From Rachycentron canadum (lineage: Eukaryota; Chordata; Actinopteri; Carangiformes; Rachycentridae): DNA of 64,000 nt. Positions within the stretch are counted from its first letter, which is position 1, and each line of letters opens with the position of its first letter. The stretch is from the NCBI GenBank assembly GCA_038496675.1, contig CM076662.1, forward strand, positions 15,808,919 through 15,872,918, given 5' to 3'. Below, in pieces: positions 49,229 to 59,905 of the stretch. Both the position numbers and the translations under genes were made by a program. The notes under the pieces were generated by a model. The model ran no database searches. It saw only the letters and a list, made by a program, of their open reading frames with translations, and was not told the origin of the DNA.

Positions 49229-51547
49229 GTTATCATTTGTATTCCAGTGCACAATGTATCACTTACAGTATAATTGTAGATCTTTACTGTGTAGTTGAGT
49301 TGAGAAAACAGCAGCAGTGGAAGTATATGTGAAAATGCAGTTTACTCCACTTCAGCAACAGAGAAGAGATTTGGCAATAACAACCTTCAACAGAAGGTTA
49401 TTGTCAATTCTTTTCCTGTTCATTTTATAAAAATGAGTTCTAGTAAAATGTATTTATATCTCCTTTGATATATACACCTATACGTCAGCCACAAATTATT
49501 TGTTTGTATTATATGTATTTTTCTGTAAAGGGAGTGACAAAAGAAAAATTGGCTACATAGATAATGTTAGCATTAACAGCTGTTTACTTACCAGTCTAGA
49601 AGAAAGTAACTTCAGTATCAAGCTTCAGAAATGATTTTTTTATTGCTCCAACTACCCACACACTGTATTGTCTACTATATGGAGTAACTAGACAACAAGA
49701 TGCTTTAATGTAACATATTCACTGTCGAAGTATAACATGTTAGCATGCTAACATTTGATAATAAACAGCACTAAACACAGAGTACAGCTAAGGGAAACTG
49801 GTATTTTGTTGTAAACCACAATGTTGGACAAATTAAAATTTTAATGGATCACTAAAGTTATTATAAATCATCCAGAACTGACATCCTTGCTGTTAGTGTT
49901 GTGAACTTTTAAACTTCATTCATGTCTAAAGTTCATAGGTTCATAAAGTTCACATTATCAAAATACCTTTGCACAACTCACAAGATACATGAATCTGTGA
50001 TTGCACAAGAAATGTTGAACTGCCACACTGCTCACACAGTACAAAGCAAAAATAACTGAAATAACATCTTGGTTGTTTTTACTGTAATAGTAATAGTAAT
50101 AATGTAACCATTATTCCTGAAAATGAAAAAACATTTTTTTCACTCACTGGCAGTGTTACCTCTCTGGGATTTGACTTTCTTTCATGTGGGAAAGTCAGTT
50201 TTGTTGTTTCCTGAATTCCTCAGAACATCTGAATCACACATGTTTCCTCTGAGTGAATAACAAAGCTGCAAAACAGCCTGAAAAACAGTTTCTACTTGGA
50301 CATTGTAAGGTGCTGAATAAAAGGTTGACTCATCATTGTTGGAAATTTTATCATTACTCATTGGGATCTATTTAGATAAACAGGTCAGTCTCCTTTGCAT
50401 CCACTGGTTCAAAAACAGTCTAACTGTAACTAGGACTAAGTACAACACTACATATTTTGTTACATACGCTGTTTGTCATGTCTTTAATCTCTCAGACAAA
50501 CAGCTTTCACTGAATGTTAAAATATCTGAAATCTTCTATTAGTTGCAATTTTCAGATTTTTAAATGTTTCTTTCCCTTCCTCTCAGTTGATACATATCAA
50601 AGTCATGCTCTGGCCCATCTGGCAACCATTTAACTGAGTTTTACCATCTGTTAAATGAGCATAACACTCAGAAAGAATTTAACCTGGGGATTAAACTGTT
50701 AGATCCAGTGTGATAAACACAGGTTTCTGTATGATTTAAGCTGAAATAATTCCTTCTTTCAAAGTCAAGATTAAATCCATTTATTGAAAAAAAAAAAAAA
50801 AAAAAACTTTCAAAAATGTGCAAAGAACAACAAAATGTAACATAAACATGGCTTCTTGTGATAAAAGAAAACTATAAATAAACAAAAAATTCCACTCAAG
50901 GCTCTGATTTATTATTTCCAATGATAAATATGGCTAAATCACTTTCTAAATTTCAATTCAGCCAGTTTTAATTTTAACAACCTAGAACCAAGAATTGTTT
51001 TTTTCTTAAATTAAGTAAAAAATATTACTTATTCAAATATATATATTTTTAAAACAAAAACTCAGAGCCCTAAAATGGCAGTGTCAACAATAGAAAAGAA
51101 GACTTTCTGGCATTTTCCACATGAGAACAAGGTTACAGAACGTAACCAAAGCAATCTCATTAAATACAGTTTGCCATTTTATGAAATACAACTATGAAAT
51201 TTGTTAGCTTTATGGTTTCCATGCAAACATACCCTGGACTAGATCATGAACCCTGTATTAAATATTAGAGAAAACAAGCCAATACTGAACAGGTTACTCT
51301 AAATCTTAAGTAAAACACTGTCACAGTCTCAAATGTTGATAAACTACAGAAAAAATAAAGCAGTTTTCAAATCTCACGCTTTCCACTGGATGTGGAAAAA
51401 TACAAATTTACATGCAAATGGTCAGCAAGAGACTGAAGTATTTGTCCTGGTTTTCTCCCAGTAAGGCACCTCATTTCTGTGGAATGCTGTAGACAACAAC
51501 CCAGTGAACCACTGAAGACCCCTGGCTCCATAAATATTTAATGGTTA
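49229..51547. other. ackr4 3' UTR and intergenic sequence
   Basis: AT-rich, no gene recognised. Candidate AATAAA signals for ackr4 occur near 49760 and 50315. A poly-A run lies at about 50787-50806. This region also takes the 3' end of e2f5 from the other strand. Confidence 0.5.
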
Positions 51548-51553
51548 TTTATT
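51548..51553 (-). terminator. e2f5: candidate e2f5 poly(A) signal
   Basis: TTTATT on the + strand reads AATAAA on the - strand, about 205 bp beyond the e2f5 stop. Confidence 0.5.
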
Positions 51554-51757
51554 CAGGCACTTTGTTTTGCGCTGACTGAGGCCGAACAGCTAGTATAGTA
51601 AACTGAATTAGTCTGGTGCACGGCAGTGAAGTCTTCTGTGTGTAATGGTTTTTCTTTTAAAGATATATAACAATGGAATGTTAAAGTATCAGCTGTGCAA
51701 TTATAACAAAAATGGGAAGATGCATGTTTTAAGTGTCTTTAGGGAGATCGTCAGTCA

Positions 51758-54700
51758 TCAGTAATTGAGGATCTGCACATCAAACAGGTCACAGACTCCC
51801 TCGTTGTCGTCCAGGTTGAAGCTGTAATCTATATCTGTATGAGGAGAGAGGAGCAAGGTTACCGTAAAACTTAAGACTGCTAGACCCTGGTACAGCTTTT
51901 TAGCCAGAAAAAAATGGCATCCCCCTGGGGATGGCAACACAGGTCAGTCATCAACTAGTCAAAGTTTTCACACACCATTTGTAATATCAACATCTTTTTA
52001 ATTGATTACAACACAATTTTGAACAGATCTTTATAATAACTACTTCTTTTGTAGACTGGGTGATCATTAAAAAAAAAAAAAAAAAATCTATCCACCTTAT
52101 TTCTTAAGATCCTGGGTGTGCATAAACCAGTGATTTGACTTTACATTTGGATGTAGCAATGTACAAGTGGACTCCAGGACCCTAACAGAGCACATTTCAG
52201 ACGCACCTTTGTTGTCACACAACAGAGGTTGACAACACAGGCTTGTTAGCCAGGTGTCTACAGCATAACAGTGAATTATTCCAGGTCCAGTAATTCTTAC
52301 CATCAGTAGACATCAGTTCATCAATCAGGTCAACAGCTTCTACAAGAGATTTAAAAACCAACATGTTTGTGTTTCACAATCACTGACAAAAAAATATAGG
52401 TATATCTTTCATCCTTGTCATAAATCTCTCAATCAAAAACAGTGAATAAAACTGGGCTTTAAACCCTTTACAGAGCATTACTGAAACAAATGTAAAGCAA
52501 ACATTAATTTTTCCCCGGATTTAATTACAGAATTAACTGTTCACGTCCCCATCTCCGTACCCCCTCTGTCGTCCTTCATGTGGTCTCCAGCAGTGTTGAG
52601 CTTCAGCAGGCTGCTCACATCCAGCACAGGCTGGAACTCTGAAGCCACCAGGTCCATCTGCTGCTGTTCCAACACTGCCACTGGCTGACACTCTATAGGG
52701 AGCATGGTCAGTGCAAACAGAATAGTTATCTATACAGTAGAGCCCCTGCAACAATACATGGTTGAGTTATCTGGAGCTATCTGAAGAGGACAGACCCCCA
52801 ACTCAAGAAATAGTGAAGCAGTGGAGTTACTTAAGAGGGATTATGGGACTTTAACAATATTATTTAGCTTCTTGCTTGAGAGCAAGATGAGATAATTTGA
52901 TATCACTCTCATATCAGTCTGTTTGGTCAGCTCAGTACACCTGGCTGTGTCTAAAAGTAAATCCATTTAACAGTGTCTCTACACACTGACTAATCATGCA
53001 TAATCATATGTTCTTTGCATAATTTAAAACATTGTATTATTCGACAATAAAGATTCTTGGATTTTCTAGAAGAAAGGCTTGACTGAGTTTCATTTTGACA
53101 ATGCAAGGAAATGTTTGATGGCGTATATACTTTATTATACGTGAAACTGAATCATCAACTTCTTAGAAATCTAGATCTGGATGAGGAAGTGGTTAGTTTT
53201 TTTTGCACATACTGGAAGTCTACTACACATAAAACTCATGCCAGGTTCAAATATATACAATGCATCACTTCTACAGTTGTTAACAATTCCTCTGTTTTAC
53301 AGTTGACAAAATTCTATCCACTTATTAATAGGAAATGTGTCATTGCCTGAGCTTCAGTCCAAAACTGTTATAGACAAGACTGTTGTGGCTTGAATGTTTC
53401 TGCTTTCTTCCCAGTAGAGCTGAGTTGTTGAATATTTTTACTGGAACTAGATACTGTAGCATATTTTAGACACAGAAAAGTGGACGGAAAATAAAAAAAT
53501 GGTAAAAACGACAAGTTGTAAGTCTCCCTCATTGCATTGTATTATTTACAGTTTAGCTCTCAGGAAAATAAAATAATCAAATATTCAAAATATTGGGTTT
53601 ATAAATAAATATAGCTCTGTTAAGAAATATATAAATATTTTCTTTCATGACATGTCACTATGTTTTGCTTTTATATTCTGATGTTCTGCCTTCTGATTTC
53701 TTTCAAAATGTATATATTTAATACTGAGATTTTTCCAAACCATGGGCTTTTAGATTGATTTATTTTAATATGAGCCATTGGTTTTGGGTTATTTAACTCC
53801 AATAAACTATACAATGAAAATCAACTTTGCGTTATTGCACATGAGGTTCTTTCTCTGAAAGCTATTATTGAGTAACTGCTTTTTAAAGTAACAAACCAAA
53901 TGCAGATGATCACTTTCGTAAAGCATGGTTTAACTCCAGGGTTGTAATTCCTGGCAACAGAGCTCAGCAATGCATTACTTTCAGTTCTTGGACATAGCAG
54001 CATTACTCAACACTGAGTTTAAAAAATCTTGACAGTATATTGAAACTAGAACATAATACAACATCTCTGCAATAAATCAGAGGTTACAATAGTCTGTTTT
54101 TTGTTGCAAGTGCTATAGTACATGTCTACTGTTGCTCCATAGCCAACCTTAACAGCTGTTTTCTTCTTCTTCACCTTATAATGTAAATACCATGATAGCT
54201 GAAGCTCTTGGCAATGTAGCAATAGCAAAGTTTACAAATAGCTCTTTTCAAAAACCTGTGATAGTGTACCACAACTGTGTAGACCCTAAAAGCTGAAAAA
54301 GGAAAGACCCTATGAGCTATTGAGTGATTCAACTATAGTCTCTAAGATCACGACAAATTTCAGTTAACATCTGTTCATCAACGTCAAACGGGGGGGAAAA
54401 AAAAAAAAAAAAAAATTCTACATTTCTAATGTCATTCAACTGAAACTCATTCAGCCAGTGTCACTGTGCACATCCAACACTATCTGGCAAATGACTCAAA
54501 ACAAAAGTGATATTGACTTAAGAAATTGCAGCTACAGTTGAGAGGGATATCATTTAACATCTCGTGACTTATGACATTGAGGATATTATTCTAAGGGGAA
54601 GAGGAAAATAAAACTGCTGGATGATGACAGTACTAATAAAGTTCACTTTTCAGTTTAGGCCACAGTTTATTTCTCTCAGTGATTTTTTGTGAAGCATGTT

Positions 54701-57700
54701 CTTACTATTGTTTGACATTATGTGGACAGAAAAGGTGAATAGCATTTTGTTTTTTTAGAGAGTACTGAAGCTGTGACTGGCTTTAAAAATGAAATTGTTT
54801 TTGTCATGTTTTATGCTTCTACTGTATGCGAGTGTGAAGCCAAGCTTTTGTCTTTATGTTCATCACCGCCTTAGCAAAGTCTTTAAAAGTCAATAGAATT
54901 TATTCTTAAAAAGCATGCTGTGCTAAAATAACTCCCTGTGCTTACCCATCTGCACATCAGGGGGGGTGGATGAAGGCGTTAGCACTTCATCATGTTCTGG
55001 CAGCACCATCTGGTGGTCTGAGCAGAGAGAGTCCTGACTGCAGTAGGGGGAGGTGGTGGTGGTGGTGGTGGAGTACATGGATGTTGAGAGGGGGAATCTT
55101 TGCAGGCTGGCGGGGGTGCTGGGCGGAGATGGCATCGGACAGATGTCGTCAGTGGGTGGAACAGGGAAGACCACAGGTATTGTGGAGTCTGAATCCCTAT
55201 TGATGAGCATGACCTGGATAGGAGCAGTGTGGCTGCGTAGGTTCACCTGGTACTTCTTCTGACCACTCTGGCCCTGTGGAGCAGCAACATGTTGATAAGC
55301 TTATTATCATGTCTTATTTCTAACGTATTGCCACATCTTTGTTTTAAAAAAAAAAAAAAAAAAAAAAAATGTGGCTTGCTTTGTATCTGGATGGTGCTAT
55401 ATAACGAAACTTACCTTGCCTTATGATCATTACAACAGCTATAATCAATGTTTTCGTACACAATGGGCAACATGACTATGTCTGTGTTAGAGAGCTTTCC
55501 TCGAATGCCAAACACAGACACAGTTTGATACTAGTTGGTGAACAGAATGGAGCATTTAGCAGCAAAAGATATTTCCAACTGGAGTTGGAGGTAACCAAAA
55601 ATAGATTTAAAAGGATAGAAAATATTGTGTAAAATAAGCAACTTTGCCACAACAACTCGAAAGGTGGTTATTTGTCTTCTCATTTCTGCTGCCCAGGAAA
55701 CAACAGCGATAATTTATATTAGGATGCTTTTTGTGCTGTGCCCCTTGTGCTTCATTGTAAAACTTGTTTTTTTATTTCCAGTTGTACTTCACTAACCGAA
55801 AAAAACAAAAAAAACAAAAACAAAACTACCAACCGTTTCAGGTAGTGGAACCTCCAGTTGCGTTCCAGCAGGAGCTACAACAGCAAGAAGAGTGTCTCCA
55901 CTGAAGGCACTGCAAATGTCTTCATGTGTCACAAATTTATAAGTGGCAAATTGTAAAGGAAATATGAACAGGATTACCTATGGGAGCAAAATGGAGACAA
56001 TAAACTGGAAAAACAAGACTGTGAGCATTGTGCACATCAGGATTAGCTTGGCTGTGATTTCACTAGACACTGACAATGGCAGTAATATCTATAATCCTCC
56101 CTTTATGGTATTTTCTACTTAATAAGCAAACAATGGTAAAAAAGGATTTGGGGGCGGGGGGGTTCCCTCTGAAATGAATAAATGGAGCCCAAACAACACC
56201 AAGTGACATTTCACTAGGATGTCATGAAACATGAAGCCTCAGTAAGACGTTTTAAACTCTTAATGTCATCATTAAAATTGCTGAGTTGCTTTTAGGTTAC
56301 ACTATAGACTGGGGCGCTTTAACTTCCTTTAACATGAAATGTTAGCAAAAACCTTCCCCTTTCCCAAGGGGAAAAAAAGCCTGAGAAAAAAAACTGACAC
56401 TGACTTAAAGTTGACTAATCAAAACCTTAACAAATGAGTAAAAGCAAAACAAGGATATGTGCTGGTGATGGGATCGTGGTTTAGGTGTTTGATGTTGTCC
56501 TCCAGCCAGGCCTTCTGGTCGTCTAGCTCTTTTTCTTGAGCATCTAGCTCAGATATCTGTGCCTTCAAAACTTTTACCTGTTCCAGCACCTCTTGAGTTT
56601 GGCTGCCTGTGTTCTCACCCCTGGAAACAAAGAAGATAAGAGAGAACACATGAACAGAAGTCAAACATTGATTTTTATTTTTGCCATTTGTAGCCAATAA
56701 TTGTTCTCTAACAGCAATATTGGCAGGCTTCAAAGCACCTTTAGCACATGCAAACAGCAATAGGCAGATACAAATGGCAAAAGGATTGAATTCATTAGCT
56801 GCCATGACAACAAAATGCAACTTTAAGTGCACAGTAGCTTGGCAAGACCAACTTTCACGTGTTGATGTGAAGTGCAATGTAGTGCAATGTAGTTATAAGA
56901 TACTGAGGGTGATAAGAAATAAATTCTAATTTTTTTATCATTTGAAAATAGCAAAAAGTCATGTTTTCAAACCTCCACTGGATAATATTCTTGTTTTTCT
57001 TCTCAATCAGCCCGACACCTTCCAGTACATTTGTGATGTCGTATATCCTCCTCTTTTGCTTCACTGCCAAGCTGTCTGCAGCCTGTTGAGTCAGACAGAC
57101 GTTTCCATAAAGCATCTTACTTAGCTTAATGTGATTCCTTGTTGACAAGGCACATCAAAGACACTTTTAACAGACTTTAATTTATGCAGCAAACACTGCA
57201 TGAAATAAAATTAAAAAAAAAAAAAAGAAAGAGAGACTTTAGAAAAAAACAACAAATTAACAATTACAAGTCAAACTCCTTAGCAGGATAGGACAGTTAT
57301 ACAATAGTGGACAGAGGAGGAGGGAAATCAGCCAAGAGACCTGCTGGGTAAACATTACCCAGCTTTGGCGCACAAGAAGAGAGGGAAAACACATTTTCAC
57401 TGTGAAGAAAAGAAGGTACATTTCCAAAGACAATTCAGGTAGGTCTGGCAAAGATACAATCACCTGTGAAAATAGTTAGGGCTGATAAGTAGATGGTTCA
57501 AAAAATTCAAACCTTAATATACAAGGAAAATAAATTTAAAATAGACTCAAACATACATAAACATGAATGCTTGTTAGCACATCCAACCGGCACTAGGGCA
57601 GCATCTAACAACTAATTCATTATGAACAGATCTGCTGAGCAGCTTCTTGATTCATTTTTTTACAACCTCAGAAACCACTTAAAAATGTCTCCCAATTTCT

Positions 57701-57788
57701 GAGTTTACGACTTGATCTGTGTGACCAACAGTCCAGAACCCAAAGATATTTTACAATAATATAAAATGGAGAAAAGAATACACACACT

Positions 57789-57843
<55 letters not shown>

Positions 57844-58618
57844 TACTAGATTGCTAGTGGTGACACATCCATACAAAGGTAGCAGTTAATTGTTGTATCT
57901 AATTTTAAGTAATCTATACACAGAGTTGAGTTGAGTTGTTTAGTCTGGTGGTACACAATCCCTTAAAATGGTCATCACTTAAATTGTGTGGTTTTTGAGA
58001 TGACTAATGGAAGAGAATAGGAAAACAATTGATTAGAATTGAATTAGGGGACCTTTCTCTAAGTTTTTTTTTTTTTTCTAACTAAATATTGGAGCATTTT
58101 ACTTCATTATGCCTACAACAGTTATTTAAATGTAAAATAAAGGTAGTGGCGTATCAAGTGTCTCTCTAAAACGATTTGTAGTAAAGGTATAAGCTGTAAA
58201 GAAATACTAGTACATCAAAACTATACTTAAGTACAGTGCTAAGTACAGAGTAAAATTACTTAGTTACTTTCCAGTATTGATAGTTACTGAACCCACATAC
58301 GAGGAGGCCTGGTTAATGGCGGCTATAGCTAGTCCACCTGTTAACACAAATCAATGCACCTGACTGGGCCCGTTTGGGACTGACAACCCTTTGTCCACGG
58401 AGGGTGGCACCTCGAAAACACCGATTTACGGTCTCCCCAAAACAACCCTCAAACAACAACACTGAGCCTGTCGACGTTGTGTCACTGACCACTTTCAAAT
58501 CGAGGACGCCATCCTTAGCTTCTTGTAGTAGGCTGACAAACTTCATTGTGAGGAGCCCCAAACTTTTCTCGTGTCGTCTCGGTGTCGAGCGAACGGTCTC
58601 CGTCGTCTCAAACTCCAT
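51758..58618 (-). CDS. e2f5: transcription factor E2F5, 8 exons, complete
   Basis: E2F-family factor that binds TTSSCGC sites with a DP partner, recruits p130/p107, and with E2F4 supports multiciliated-cell programmes in vertebrates. Exons 5' to 3': 58618-58493, 57082-56973, 56620-56459, 55942-55834, 55273-54946, 52692-52561, 52339-52301, 51834-51758; 1083 nt, 360 aa (human 346). Seen: HEKSLGLLTMKFVSLLQEAKDG; the DNA-contact motif RRIYDITNVLEGVGLIEKK; a leucine-rich dimerisation helix in exon 3; the marked-box region FVTHEDICSAFSGDTLLAV, GTQLEVPLPET and QKKYQVNL; a Ser/Thr/Pro-rich linker with a Thr run encoded by a GGT-type repeat; and the pocket-protein-binding C-terminus DYSFNLDDNEGVCDLFDVQI, which is E2F5-type (E2F4 has DESEGVCDLFDVPVL). 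Exon 3 to exon 4 is joined across an AT-AC intron. The VFPLLRLSP block that precedes the pocket motif in mammals was not found. Confidence 0.93.
55943..56458 (-). other. e2f5: U12-type AT-AC intron of e2f5
   Basis: On the - strand exon 3 ends ...ACCAGCAC and the intron starts ATATCCTTG, matching the minor-spliceosome 5' site ATATCCTT at all eight positions. The intron ends TTTCCTTTACAATTTGCCAC, with a U12-like branch sequence about 11 nt before the terminal AC. Joining here keeps phase 2/1 and gives ITSTYKFVTHEDIC, which aligns with the family. No GT-AG pair nearby does so. Confidence 0.85.
57789..57843. repeat. (TA)n(CA)n compound microsatellite
   Basis: About 28 bp of TA followed by about 27 bp of CA, in e2f5 intron 1. 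Confidence 0.95.
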
Positions 58619-58870
58619 CTTCTCTCTATAAAGGCGCTAAATTGTTATTTATTTATTTTTTTTATTGTGTTTAACCACAAATAATGAGAAGTTCTTTCCA
58701 TTCAGATACTGTCTGCTACCTTAACGGGACGACGGCAGGTACCTGCGGGGTTTTTAAATGAACGGACGTTACGTTATGTTTCAGTTGCCAGGACAACCCT
58801 TGTCCCGCTCTGTCAAGCGCTCCCTGTCACTGAAGCCCCGCCCCACGCTAAAGTAGACCCCGCCCTCATC
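58619..58870 (-). promoter_or_regulatory. e2f5: e2f5 promoter with GC boxes
   Basis: The sequence directly upstream of the e2f5 ATG is locally GC-rich with many CpGs. Two GC boxes (GGGGCGGGG-type on the - strand) lie at about 58835-58844 and 58857-58865. This is a TATA-poor, CpG-type promoter, as expected for a cell-cycle gene. Confidence 0.6.
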
Positions 58871-59769
58871 CGCTCAACAGGCTGATCAAACGCTCCTGGA
58901 TCTGTATGGAAGCCCATGTTCGGCAATAGAACAAAGTTAAGAAAGACATTTAATCATAATGAAAGAATGACATAAAATAAAAAAAAAAATAAAAAAACTT
59001 ATCGCCTGTGGTAAATATTACGAGATGCTACATCAAAAATGTGACTTTGTAAATTATTTATTTATCACCAGGTCAAAATTGTAAGATAAGTCAACCTTTC
59101 ATAAGACACTACATTAATTCATATCTCGTGTAATTAAAAAAAAACAAAAAACTAATAACTATTTGAGAGTATTTTATAATCTGGTTTAATAATTCCCAGT
59201 TTTGGTTTAATATGTCATAATCTCCATTTATTAAATCATAATTTCTGAATGGGCATCTGAATTTTCACATAAAATTAGTATTTACATTTTTTTGTGTGTT
59301 TCGTTTAGTTTTTTTTTTGAGAGCTGCATTACAAAAGCATCATTTAAAGTGTCAAGTAAATATGTACTTAATGATTTTCTTGAACTGGTCAAAGAATGAA
59401 TGGTCAAATAACAAAAAACTTTAGTAAAATTAATAAATTGTAAACTTTAGTTTACGATTTAATCATTAGTTTTAATCTCATGAGGCAACCCCTTGCAATG
59501 TAAATGGTTTATGTTGGCATTACTTCAGTTCTATTCTCTTCTATACTGATTTGACTGTTGAAGAACAAGTTTTATCTTTGTAGATACTTCTAGAATAAAA
59601 TATACTTACCAAGGTACTTTTTCTCAATTTAGTTTGTGCATAAATGAAACAAGCAAAGCTTCAGACAGGTAATTAATACAGAACCTGGTGTTCTTATTTT
59701 CAATGTAAACCTAAGTTTGTTGTGTACTAAAAAAAAGAACATAAAATAAAAATAAAATGCTCAAGAGAA
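58871..59769. other. AT-rich spacer between lrrcc1 and e2f5
   Basis: Non-coding. It contains several A-rich runs but no recognisable gene, including no sign of the small RBIS-type gene that I recall near this pair in mammals. Confidence 0.5.
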
Positions 59770-59775
59770 TTTATT
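59770..59775 (-). terminator. lrrcc1: lrrcc1 poly(A) signal
   Basis: TTTATT on the + strand reads AATAAA on the - strand, about 130 bp past the lrrcc1 stop at 59906. Confidence 0.6.
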
Positions 59776-59905
59776 AGATAAATCATAAAATACAAAAATA
59801 ACTTAATATATAGAATAAATAAAAAGTAAGGAATTGTTATTGTTACTATCTTCCAGTATTTTAATTAATACATTTTTGTAGCAGCAAAACAAAATATTTC
59901 ATGTG

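Noticed and set aside
55423..55632. 69-residue + strand frame in the e2f5 intron
   Set aside because: No homology, no splice context, and composition like the surrounding intron.
56419..56458. Extension of e2f5 exon 3 through PCFAFTHLLRF to a stop
   Set aside because: This is intronic read-through past the U12 site. Joining at 56459/55942 restores the conserved marked box.
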